From contig JABCZN010000003.1 in assembly GCA_013289665.1 (NCBI GenBank), forward strand, positions 1-64,000: a stretch of 64,000 nt of DNA. The letters are read 5' to 3'. The notes beneath the pieces were generated by a model. The model had not been told where the DNA came from and did no database searches. It was given only the letters and a program-made list of their open reading frames with translations. A program made the translations under genes and the position numbers. Numbering within the stretch: position 1 is the first letter of the stretch; every line of letters begins with the position of its first letter. This DNA is from Acidobacteriota bacterium. Its GTDB lineage: Bacteria > Acidobacteriota > Terriglobia > Acidiferrales > UBA7541. Positions 52,851-60,173 of the stretch are shown piece after piece.

Positions 52851-53729
52851 TCACGAGACATCGCACAGTTCAACCGCTTCCTCTAGCGACCGGAGTGGCT
52901 CCCGCGTGGGCATAAACTCGTGCGCCACGTATCCCGTGTATTCAGTCGCCAGAATCGCCCGCATCACGCCGGCCCAATTCACCTCCTGCCGGTCATCCAG
53001 CTCATGCCGCCCCGGCACGCCACCCGTGTGAAAGTGCCCCAGCCACCGGATATTGTCGGTGATTGTCCGGATGAGATCCCCTTCCATGATCTGCATGTGA
53101 TAGATGTCATACAACAACTTTACCCGCGGCGAATTCACCGCTTCCATCACGCGAACTCCCCACGCCGTGTGGTCGCACAGGTAATCCTTGTGATCCACCT
53201 TGCTGTTCAGCAGCTCCATGCAGATCGTGACCCCGTGATCCTCCGCGATTTTCTTCACTCGATTGAGTCCCGCAATCGTATTTTTCATCCCCTCTTCGTC
53301 GGACATCCTGCCCCGGTTGCCTGAAAACGTGATCACATTCGCGACACCCAGCTTTGCCGCCCGCGGCATGCTCCGCCGGAACGCTTCCTCGATCTTCGCG
53401 TGATTTTCTATCCGGTCCATCGCGCTTCCGATTTCTCCCCCGCCGCCGTAACCCATGCTGCACACCAGTCCGTACCGCCGCGGCACCTCCCATTCGTCCT
53501 CATTCAGCAGGTCGATGGCCTTCAGACCCATCGCCGCGCCCTTCTCGCACAATTCCCCGAGCGGAATCTTCTGGTAGCACCATCGCGAAACCGATTGCCG
53601 GATGCGAGCATTCCCTTCTGTGGTTTTCAGTTCCCGAGCGGAGGAAAGGATTGGGGATGCCGCGAGCGAAGCGGCGGCCACTTCCGAAGCGACCCGCCCA
53701 ATCATCGAGCGTCTGGAAATACGCGTCAT
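52851..53729 (-). CDS. Tat-exported hydroxypyruvate isomerase-like TIM-barrel protein
   Basis: A 292-residue xylose-isomerase-like TIM-barrel protein with a twin-arginine signal (ISRRSMIGRVASEVAAASLA). The barrel shows the metal/substrate residues of the hydroxypyruvate isomerase group: Glu in TICMELLNSK, Asp and His in LLYDIYHMQ, His in GHFHTGGVPGRHELDD, and the final Glu in YVAHEF. Cytoplasmic Hyi converts hydroxypyruvate and tartronate semialdehyde. An exported version must act on another ketose or be re-purposed, so function is inferred only at fold level. ATG at 53729 is preferred over the GTG directly before it. It is upstream of the SSS symporter, pointing to sugar metabolism. Confidence 0.87.
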   Translation of the reverse strand: MTRISRRSMIGRVASEVAAASLAASPILSSARELKTTEGNARIRQSVSRWCYQKIPLGELCEKGAAMGLKAIDLLNEDEWEVPRRYGLVCSMGYGGGGEIGSAMDRIENHAKIEEAFRRSMPRAAKLGVANVITFSGNRGRMSDEEGMKNTIAGLNRVKKIAEDHGVTICMELLNSKVDHKDYLCDHTAWGVRVMEAVNSPRVKLLYDIYHMQIMEGDLIRTITDNIRWLGHFHTGGVPGRHELDDRQEVNWAGVMRAILATEYTGYVAHEFMPTREPLRSLEEAVELCDVS

Positions 53730-53926
53730 CACGATGTGGAAGTCTAAGCGAAAATCAGATTCCGAGCGAGCAAATGAATTCTGCCCGGCATGAACTCTGG
53801 CAGTCCGCCGGCGTTCGGGAGTTCCGAGGTGGCCCTCCGCGTACGCCAGCTAGGGATTTCACTCAATTTCCGGTTAAAATAAAATCTCCTGAGCCCAGAA
53901 ACACGATCCTGATCCTGGTTGAGGCC

Positions 53927-54382
53927 ATGAATCCCGAAACTCCCCCCAGAGCGAAATCCCCCCTCAAGAATCCTTTTCTCTATTCCTCACTGGTAATCCT
54001 TGGCGTACTGCTTTATGTCTCCTATGTCCTCTACGCACGCTACGAGTCCAGCAAACAGTACGAGCGCCAGAGGGAGGAGCGCGAGGCCCGGCAGCGCCGC
54101 GAAGCGGATCGCCTTGCCGTCGAGCAGTTGGGCGGCTCCGAACTTGCCATCCGCGGCCTCTATGTCTCGCCCGGCGCCATCCATCCTGGCGAATCCGCGC
54201 AACTCTGCTACGACGTTGCCAACGCCAAGACCGTCGCTCTCGATCCGCCTGCGGGCGAAGTCTGGCCCTCCCACTCTCGCTGCTTGAATATCTCTCCTCG
54301 AAAAACCACCAGCTATACCCTCACGATTGCCGACGCGGCCGGAAACAAGGTCTCCCAAGAGGTCAGACTTCGCGTCCTCTGA
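53927..54382 (+). CDS. Hypothetical membrane-anchored protein with coiled coil
   Basis: A 151-residue protein of unknown family. One membrane helix (LYSSLVILGVLLYVSYVLYA, 18-37) is followed by a charged coiled coil (residues about 42-66, rich in Arg/Glu). An Ig-like beta domain then contains IRGLYVSPGAIHPGESAQLC, VALDPPAGEVWPSHSRCLNI and TTSYTLTIADAAGN, resembling the short Ig-like modules found in acidobacterial surface proteins. Two cysteines (94 and 119) could form a disulfide outside. ATG at 53927 after GAGGCC; divergent from the isomerase-like gene. Confidence 0.65.
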   Translation: MNPETPPRAKSPLKNPFLYSSLVILGVLLYVSYVLYARYESSKQYERQREEREARQRREADRLAVEQLGGSELAIRGLYVSPGAIHPGESAQLCYDVANAKTVALDPPAGEVWPSHSRCLNISPRKTTSYTLTIADAAGNKVSQEVRLRVL

Positions 54383-54459
54383 TATTTGCTTGCGCTATGT
54401 AACTCGCTGAATATGAATATGTTATTTGGATTCCGGGCAGGCCGGCCCCCCTTTCCCTC

Positions 54460-54489
54460 TTGTCTGGACATTTCCCCACCATCTATACT
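54460..54489 (+). promoter_or_regulatory. Candidate sigma-70 promoter for greA
   Basis: TTGTCT (54460-54465) and TATACT (54484-54489) are 18 bases apart. The predicted start is near 54496, exactly at the base of the hairpin at 54497, so the message would begin with that stem. Confidence 0.45.
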
Positions 54490-54496
54490 GTTCCCT

Positions 54497-54534
54497 GCGG
54501 AGTCCGGCACGGCCGGATTCCGCATCATTTTTCT
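54497..54534 (+). terminator. Terminator-like hairpin in the greA leader
   Basis: GCGGAGTCCGGC (54497-54508) pairs with GCCGGATTCCGC (54512-54523) over 12 positions including one G-U, with a 3-base loop. ATTTTTCT follows at 54527-54534. It lies only 16 bases before the greA ATG and after a candidate promoter. It may cause early termination in the leader, or end the upstream gene's transcript. Confidence 0.6.
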
Positions 54535-54549
54535 CGGATGTGGAAAATT

Positions 54550-55029
54550 ATGTCTGATCCTCTAGCGAAGATAAAAAAGAAGCTCCAGCAGGAAATAGAC
54601 TCCCTGGAGCACGAACTGAACGTCGACCTCCCCAAGGAGATCGCCATTGCCCGTGCGCACGGCGACCTCTCTGAAAACGCCGAATACAAGTACGCCAAAG
54701 AGCGCCAGGGCTACGTCAACGCCAAAATCGGCCAGCTCAAGAAGCGCATGGGCGATCTCGGCATGTTGAATCTCACCAATATTCCGAAAGACCGTTCCGG
54801 CTACGGCTCCCGCATCGTCGTCATTGACGTGCAGAAAAGCCTTGAAATCGAATACAAGCTCGTCAGCAGCGAAGAAGCCGACGTCGAAAAGGGAATGATC
54901 TCCACCACCTCCCCCATCGGCCGCGCGCTTCTGAATCGCAAGGTCGGCGACGAGGTGCAGGTCCTCACTCCCGCCGGCAAGAAAGAGTTCGAAATCGTTC
55001 GCCTTTTCACCATTCACGAAGAGGCTTAA
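54550..55029 (+). CDS. greA: Transcription elongation factor GreA
   Basis: A 159-residue GreA. The N-terminal coiled coil reaches into the RNA polymerase secondary channel and carries the tip motif HGDLSENAEYKYAKERQ (37-53), with the acidic residues that stimulate transcript cleavage. The C-terminal FKBP-like domain holds ISTTSPIGRALLNRKVGDEV and the closing beta strands. It rescues backtracked polymerase by promoting cleavage of the nascent 3' end. ATG at 54550 is chosen for the MSDPLAK start; an ATG four codons earlier is possible. The leader contains a promoter candidate and a terminator-like hairpin, which recalls the attenuated greA leader of E. coli. Confidence 0.95.
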   Translation: MSDPLAKIKKKLQQEIDSLEHELNVDLPKEIAIARAHGDLSENAEYKYAKERQGYVNAKIGQLKKRMGDLGMLNLTNIPKDRSGYGSRIVVIDVQKSLEIEYKLVSSEEADVEKGMISTTSPIGRALLNRKVGDEVQVLTPAGKKEFEIVRLFTIHEEA

Positions 55030-55064
55030 AATATTCTATTCCGCCCGGCTGGCGGCGAGGTGCC

Positions 55065-55388
55065 ATGCTTTATTGGGGCTCGGGTCCGGCTCTCGGTTTG
55101 TTGACTTGCATGGGCTACGGCATTTTTCTTTTGGGCTCCCTTTTTCTGTGGCGCAACCGCGAAGAGCTCTGCCTCTGGATAGAGGACGAGTTCTCCGCCT
55201 TCCGCCGCAATCTCTCCCGCTACGAATCGGTTGGCCCCTTCTACCTTCCTCGCACCGAATCGCGTCTCCGCGCAATTCCCGCGGGCTTTCTCGACTCCGT
55301 TAGCCGCTTCCCGCATCGCCGCCTTTCCCCGGGCGCCTTCCTCCTCATGCTCGGTCTTCTCCTGTTCACCCTCGACTTCTTCATCTAG
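55065..55388 (+). CDS. Small two-helix membrane protein downstream of greA
   Basis: A 107-residue protein with a membrane helix near each end (LGLLTCMGYGIFLLGSLFLW and AFLLMLGLLLFTLDFFI). About 50 charged, probably cytoplasmic residues lie between them (WRNREELCLWIEDEFSAFRR, YLPRTESRLRAIPAGF). No family recognised. It starts 35 bases after greA on the same strand and is probably in its transcript. The codon use fits the neighbours, and both helices are intact, so I regard it as a real gene. Confidence 0.65.
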   Translation: MLYWGSGPALGLLTCMGYGIFLLGSLFLWRNREELCLWIEDEFSAFRRNLSRYESVGPFYLPRTESRLRAIPAGFLDSVSRFPHRRLSPGAFLLMLGLLLFTLDFFI

Positions 55389-55512
55389 CTTCCCCCGCCG
55401 CCCCCTCGATGACCGGCACGTCCCCGCCTCCAGTTTCCCCGGTCGATCGCTGTCTATTCGCCGGTCGGCGCTTCCGGTTTTCCCTTTTCAATTTTCCATT
55501 TTCCAATTCTGC

Positions 55513-55518
55513 TATTCT
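55513..55518 (+). promoter_or_regulatory. Extended -10 element placing transcription start at the isoaspartyl peptidase ATG
   Basis: TATTCT ends 8 bases before the ATG at 55527, in a C/T-rich stretch without any ribosome binding site. A start 7-9 bases after the -10 would fall on or next to the ATG, that is, a leaderless message. No good -35 is seen. Confidence 0.3.
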
Positions 55519-55526
55519 TTCCCCCT

Positions 55527-56423
55527 ATGCAACCCTCCCTCATTATTCACGGCGGTGCCTGGGACATTCCCGATGATGCCGTTGACGCCTGCAAATCCGG
55601 CTGCCTCAGCGCTCTTCGAGCCGGCTGGAAGATTCTAAAAAGCGGCGGCCACGCGCTCGACGCCATCGAAGCCGCCATCATCGTGCTGGAAGACGATCCC
55701 GTCTTCGACTCTGGTTTTGGCTCCCATCTCACCATGGATGGCCGCGTTGAATGCGACGCCATCGTCATGGACGCCGCCACGCTCCGCGCCGGCGCCGTCG
55801 CAGGCCTGCGCCGTGTCAAGAATCCCATCCAGGCCGCCCGCGCGGTCCTCGAGAAATGCCCCCACATGATGCTCATCTCGGAAGGCGCGGAGCATTTCGC
55901 CGCCGCCCACGGCGTCCAGCTCTGCGATCCCCGGGACCTCATCTCGCCCGCCGAACGCGAAGCCTGGCTTCGCTGCAGCAAGGATTCCCACGCCGCCCAA
56001 AATCATCGCGGCCACGAACAGGGCACCGTCGGCGCCGTCGCGCTCGACGGGCACGGACGCCTTTTCGCTGCCACCTCGACCGGTGGCACCTGTTGCAAGC
56101 TCCCGGGCCGGGTCGGCGATTCTCCCCTGATAGGCTGTGGTTGTTACGCGGATCGGGAAACCGGTGGTGTCTCCTCAACCGGCTACGGGGAAGCCATTAT
56201 GCGCGTGGTCATGGCCAAAACTGCCGCCGATTTTCTCCGGCCCGCTGGCTCAACGCCCGCCCGCGCCGCCCAAGCTGCCGTCGAACTCCTCGCCAACCGT
56301 GGCCATGGCACCGGCGGCCTCATCGTTCTCGATAAAAATGGCAAACCAGGTTTCGCCTTCAATACCCCGCGCATGGCCCTGGGCTATGTGAACGAAGAAT
56401 CGTCATTCTTTGCTTCGGTCTGA
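55527..56423 (+). CDS. iaaA: Isoaspartyl peptidase / plant-type L-asparaginase (Ntn hydrolase)
   Basis: A 298-residue precursor of the T2 Ntn-hydrolase family. IHGGAWDIPDDAVDACKSGC opens the protein, and ALDAIEAAIIVLEDDPVFDS / GSHLTMDGRVECDAIVMD complete the alpha part. Self-cleavage should occur before Thr167 in HEQGTVGAVALDGHGRL, leaving that Thr as nucleophile. The beta subunit has STGGTCCKLPGRVGDSPLIG and GRGTGG-like NRGHGTGGLIVLD. It hydrolyses isoaspartyl dipeptides and asparagine. The usual ATSTGGMTNK has TCCK here, a mild change at the substrate loop. It ends tail-to-tail with the APC permease gene with a 21-base overlap. Confidence 0.92.
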   Translation: MQPSLIIHGGAWDIPDDAVDACKSGCLSALRAGWKILKSGGHALDAIEAAIIVLEDDPVFDSGFGSHLTMDGRVECDAIVMDAATLRAGAVAGLRRVKNPIQAARAVLEKCPHMMLISEGAEHFAAAHGVQLCDPRDLISPAEREAWLRCSKDSHAAQNHRGHEQGTVGAVALDGHGRLFAATSTGGTCCKLPGRVGDSPLIGCGCYADRETGGVSSTGYGEAIMRVVMAKTAADFLRPAGSTPARAAQAAVELLANRGHGTGGLIVLDKNGKPGFAFNTPRMALGYVNEESSFFASV

Positions 56424-58334
56424 CTCCGTTCCTCCCGTGCCTGACCCGGCCATTCTTCTTGCCGACTCCGACAGGTAATACGGCGAAGCGATGGTGTAGA
56501 TCTGCTTGCTTCCCTTCGCCAGCAAAACCCATTCGAGCAGTCTCGCCCTCTGGTTGTGCAGGAAATATTCGTACCAGCGATCCTCCACGAATTCCGGAAT
56601 CACCACCGCAATTTTCCGGCCCGGAAATTGTTCCGCCAGTTTCAATACATACTCCACAATCGGCACCACAATAAACCGATAAGGAGAAGGCACGATCACC
56701 AATTCCGGCGGTTCCGCGCCGGCCTCCCGGTAAGGCTTCCGCACGTAGCGTTCCCAATCCTCCTCTAGCAGCGCCGCATGTTCGCCCGGCTCCACGTGAA
56801 TCGCCGTCACCATGGGCGACAATCGTGCCGCAAACTCCAGTCCTTGTTTGGTAATCGCACTCCAACGGTCAATCGGGACGACCACCATCGGCGGCAATTC
56901 ACGCGACGGCGGTTCGACCGGCGCCATCGTTCGCGTGGCCATGGCGATGCCGTGATAATGCATGCGCACTTTGTGGAATGTCACGATCGCGAGCGGAATA
57001 AACAGCAGCGTCAGCCACGCTCCATCCACAAACTTCGCCACCAGCACCACCACCACCGTTACGCCGGTCACGAACGCCCCGAATCCATTCACCATCGCGA
57101 ATTTTATCCAGTGTGGCCCTCCTGACTTCCACCAGTGCCGCACCATCCCGGCCTGGGAAAGTGTGAACGCCAGAAACGCCCCGACCGCGTACAGCGGAAT
57201 CAACCGGTCGGTCACGCCGCCAAAAAGGAACAGCAGCACTGCCGCAAGAATCGCCAGCACCACGATTCCTTGCGTGTAGACCAGCCTCCGTCCGCGTTGC
57301 GCAAATCCGTGCGGCAGGTAATTGTTCTGCGATATCGCCCGGCACAGCCGCGGGAAATCCGCAAACGCGGTGTTCGCCGAAAGCGAAAGCACTAGCAAAA
57401 TCGATCCGATGGACACGTAATAAAAAACGCCCTTGCCGAACACCGCCGCAATCAGCATCGAAAGAATGCTCTGGTACCCCGGGCGCCCGGGATCGGTGGC
57501 CACAATTTGATACACCTTCACCAAATAGGAAATGCCCGCCAGCAACAAGCCCAGAATCCCGATGATGATCGTCAGCGTTCGTTGCGCGTTCTTCACGCGG
57601 GGCTCACGGAATGCCCGCACCCCGTTGCTGACCGCTTCGACGCCCGTCAGCGCCGTGCAACCGCTGGCAAAAACGCGCAAGAGCAGCCAGTAGGTAACCG
57701 TTTGAATATGCGGCGGTGGCGAGGGCAGCGGAGTCACAGGAATCGGATGCCCGCCGCCGAGCATCGTGCGCACAATACCGCCCGCAATCGTGATCCCCAG
57801 GCAGCCGACAAAAAGATAGGTAGGGAAGAGAAACGCGAATCCCGCGTCTTTTACTCCGCGCAGATTCACGATCGTGATCAACAGCAGGATGCCCAGGCAC
57901 AGCACCATTGTGTGCGGCATCAGCCCGGGCACCGCCGAAATCAGCGCGCCCACGCCCGCCGAAATTCCCACTGCGGCCGTCAAAATATAATCCGCCAACA
58001 GCGCCGCCGCTGCCAGCAATCCCCAGAACGCGCCAAGGTTGTAGCGCGCCACCGTATACGACCCGCCGCCCGTCGGGTACGCCTCGATCGTCTGCCGGTA
58101 GGAAAAATACACAATCACCAGCAGCGCAATAATCGCCACGCTGATCGGCACGATGTAGCCGACGCCCGCCAGCCCCAGCGGAATCAGCAAGCTCAGCGCC
58201 GCTTCCGGCCCGTACGCCGCCGAGCTCAGCGCGTCCAGCCCAAAAATCGGGATCCCCTCCGCCGGCCCGATCTGCTCCGCGCGCTCTTCGGAAGTTTTCA
58301 GCGGCTTTCCGAAAATCAGGTTAACAAGGTCCAT
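56403..58334 (-). CDS. APC-family permease with cytoplasmic C-terminal domain
   Basis: A 643-residue transporter. Twelve or so membrane helices start with IPIFGLDALSSAAYGPEAAL; TYEAYPTGGGSYTVARYNLG-like IEAYPTGGGSYTVAR and SNGVRAFREPRVKNAQRTL (the EP loop after helix 6) mark it as an APC amino acid or cation carrier of the YgjI/KimA-like group. About 170 hydrophilic residues follow (PMVVVPIDRWSAITKQGLEF to RKIAVVIPEFVEDRWYEYFL), resembling a universal-stress-protein-like regulatory domain. KimA-type relatives with such tails bind cyclic di-AMP; whether this one does is not shown. It overlaps the peptidase gene end by 21 bases. Confidence 0.88.
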   Translation of the reverse strand: MDLVNLIFGKPLKTSEERAEQIGPAEGIPIFGLDALSSAAYGPEAALSLLIPLGLAGVGYIVPISVAIIALLVIVYFSYRQTIEAYPTGGGSYTVARYNLGAFWGLLAAAALLADYILTAAVGISAGVGALISAVPGLMPHTMVLCLGILLLITIVNLRGVKDAGFAFLFPTYLFVGCLGITIAGGIVRTMLGGGHPIPVTPLPSPPPHIQTVTYWLLLRVFASGCTALTGVEAVSNGVRAFREPRVKNAQRTLTIIIGILGLLLAGISYLVKVYQIVATDPGRPGYQSILSMLIAAVFGKGVFYYVSIGSILLVLSLSANTAFADFPRLCRAISQNNYLPHGFAQRGRRLVYTQGIVVLAILAAVLLFLFGGVTDRLIPLYAVGAFLAFTLSQAGMVRHWWKSGGPHWIKFAMVNGFGAFVTGVTVVVVLVAKFVDGAWLTLLFIPLAIVTFHKVRMHYHGIAMATRTMAPVEPPSRELPPMVVVPIDRWSAITKQGLEFAARLSPMVTAIHVEPGEHAALLEEDWERYVRKPYREAGAEPPELVIVPSPYRFIVVPIVEYVLKLAEQFPGRKIAVVIPEFVEDRWYEYFLHNQRARLLEWVLLAKGSKQIYTIASPYYLSESARRMAGSGTGGTESDRSKE

Positions 58335-58719
58335 AAAGGGCTGAGCGAGTCTCCACCGGTCCGAACTAGTCCGGCAAACGCCGAACCTTCATTTGTCCTG
58401 AACCGCCATTCATTGTCAATCCGCTTTTCCGGCTGTCCCGTTTCTTGCGGAGAAGCTGACTCCGGCGCTCATTCTGGTCCGGAATGGATTGTCATCCCTA
58501 TAAACAACAAAACTTCGTCGCGAGCCCAGGAAACACAGTTTGTCACAAGCAACAGAACAAAAAGCTGTCACCCTCGGGGGCCCGCCGCTGGCGTCCCGAA
58601 GGACCTCGACCCGCAGTCTCAGCAAGGGCTGGGAATCGACCTGCCTCGCCTCTGCGCCGCGCCTGGATTGAGATTTCCGCCCTGTTGACCCGCAATCCAA
58701 CTCTCTCTACCATTCTCTT
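58335..58719 (+). other. Divergent intergenic region, APC permease / LolA-like gene
   Basis: These 385 bases have no supported gene on either strand. They contain the likely promoter of the LolA-like gene at the right end (58685-58713) and must hold the permease promoter, for which no clear match was found. No significant repeat was noticed. Confidence 0.45.
58685..58713 (+). promoter_or_regulatory. Candidate promoter giving a leaderless LolA-like message
   Basis: TTGACC (58685-58690), 17 bases, TACCAT (58708-58713). The ATG at 58720 is only 6 bases beyond the -10, so transcription would begin at or beside the start codon. No ribosome binding site precedes the ATG, which agrees with a leaderless message. 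Confidence 0.45.
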
Positions 58720-59526
58720 ATGTCCGCAAACGCAAATTTCCTGTCGAGGCTTCCACCGCGCCTCACGCTTGCTGTGGTCGCGTTTTTGTTTGCCTTTCCG
58801 CTGGTGCTCCCCGCCCAGACCGCCGACGACGTCATCAACGCTTACCTCAAAGCCCGCGGTGGACTCGCAAAAATCAAAGCCGTCCAGACCGAGCGCGTCA
58901 CCGGCACCATCACTTTCGCTCCCGGTGTTGAAGGCCCATTCCTCGTCGAACGCAAGCGCCCCCTCAAGATGCACATGGAAATCACCGTCAACGGACAGAG
59001 CCTGATCCGCGTCTACGACGGCAAATCCTCCGGCTGGATTTACAATCCCTTCGCCCCCAATGCCTCGGTCGCTCCGATGGCAGCTGGCGACCTCGCCGGT
59101 ATCGCCGACGAAGCCGATTTTGAGGGTCCCTTCGTCGACTACAAATCCAAGGGCAATCAGATCGAATACGCCGGCAAGGAACAGATCGACGGCAAGGTCG
59201 TCGACAAGCTCAAACTTACTGACAAGCAGGGCGACGTCAGCTACTTTTCTTTCGACGCGTCCACCGGCCTGATCATGAAATGGCAGGGCACGCGCAAGGT
59301 GGGCGACAAGGTTCTCCCCTGGGAAACTTATTTCCGCGATTTTCGTGACATCGACGGCCTGAAATATCCCTTCCTCGTAGAATCCGCGGCCCTCGATTCC
59401 GATCAGATCCAGAAAATCGCCGCCACCAAAATCGAAACCAACATTCCCATCAACGAGTCGCAGTTCGCCAAGCCCAAACTGCCCGCGCCTCCGGCCACGC
59501 CCTCCGATCCTCCCAAGCCCGATTAA
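58720..59526 (+). CDS. LolA-like outer-membrane lipoprotein-sorting protein
   Basis: A 268-residue periplasmic protein. A signal peptide (LAVVAFLFAFPLVLPAQ) is followed by the half-barrel pattern of the LolA/LppX superfamily: VINAYLKARGGLAKIKAVQT, RVTGTITFAPGVEGPFLVER, KMHMEITVNGQSLIRVYDGK and SYFSFDASTGLIMKWQGTRK. A Pro-rich tail (PKLPAPPATPSDPPKPD) ends it. Members carry lipid or lipoprotein acyl chains in a hydrophobic groove. This one lacks a lipobox and may be a free carrier or an acidobacterial side branch of the family. A 66-residue Cys protein follows after 24 bases. Confidence 0.82.
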   Translation: MSANANFLSRLPPRLTLAVVAFLFAFPLVLPAQTADDVINAYLKARGGLAKIKAVQTERVTGTITFAPGVEGPFLVERKRPLKMHMEITVNGQSLIRVYDGKSSGWIYNPFAPNASVAPMAAGDLAGIADEADFEGPFVDYKSKGNQIEYAGKEQIDGKVVDKLKLTDKQGDVSYFSFDASTGLIMKWQGTRKVGDKVLPWETYFRDFRDIDGLKYPFLVESAALDSDQIQKIAATKIETNIPINESQFAKPKLPAPPATPSDPPKPD

Positions 59527-59550
59527 ACCTCGAGGTCATCTTTATCCATC

Positions 59551-59751
59551 ATGTCCACACCCCAGCCCCCATCCAATCAAAATCCTCACTTCGGACTCTG
59601 TGCCGATTGTCAGCGTGCTCGCACGATCGAGTCCGCCACGGGCTCCCATTTCCTCCTTTGCCAGCTCTCCCGTTCCGACCCGTCCTTCCCAAAATATCCG
59701 CGTCTCCCCATCCTCGCCTGCGCCGGCTATTCCCCGAAACCCGCCGCCTGA
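59551..59751 (+). CDS. Small four-cysteine protein, probable zinc ribbon
   Basis: A 66-residue protein with Cys17 and Cys20 (GLCADCQRARTIES), Cys37 (FLLCQLS) and Cys57 (ILACAGY). The CxxC-CxLS-RFPKYPRLPxLxC pattern (here SFPKYPRLPILAC) is one I recognise from small uncharacterised proteins in acidobacteria and delta-type proteobacteria. The four cysteines fit one zinc site; the role is unknown. It lies 24 bases after the LolA-like gene on the same strand. Confidence 0.7.
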   Translation: MSTPQPPSNQNPHFGLCADCQRARTIESATGSHFLLCQLSRSDPSFPKYPRLPILACAGYSPKPAA

Positions 59752-60173
59752 CCCGCCAGTTGTTCCGCGAGTCGTTGTTCCGTATTTACATTCATATCAA
59801 CTGCGCTCGGCTCGGCTATCCTCAGATGCCGGGGCTCCTCCTTCGCGTTCGGCAATCTTTCGCTCCTTACTTCTTAGCTTCGTTGTGATCCTCCCCTCCT
59901 TTCTCTAAGGCTTTTTCCCGTCAAGAGGCTGCTGCCCCTGGTTGCGCCCAACCCTCATTGCCCCCCACTCCTCCCCTGTGCTAGCATCCCCCCGTTAAGA
60001 AGAGCGGACCAGGGATTCATTCTTTTCTCCTTCGCCCCGCTTGCGGGACCCAGGTAGGGCCGCGCTCTCCTTCAAACCAAAACTCTCACCAGGCGCCGGC
60101 CCGCGCCTGTTTCTTCGCTCGGCGGACCATCGCCCGGTGACCTCGTTTGGTCACACCTACGCGGAGGTTTGTC
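59752..60173 (+). other. Long leader region of the EF-G-like gene
   Basis: No gene is supported in these 422 bases. A promoter candidate (TTGCCC 59958-59963, 18 bases, TAGCAT 59982-59987) would give a leader of about 180 bases containing small GC hairpins such as CCCG-CTTG-CGGG, and TGACC/GGTCA flanking a TCGTTT loop near 60137-60152, close to the GCGGAGG ribosome binding site. A folded leader controlling translation is possible but unproven. Confidence 0.35.
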
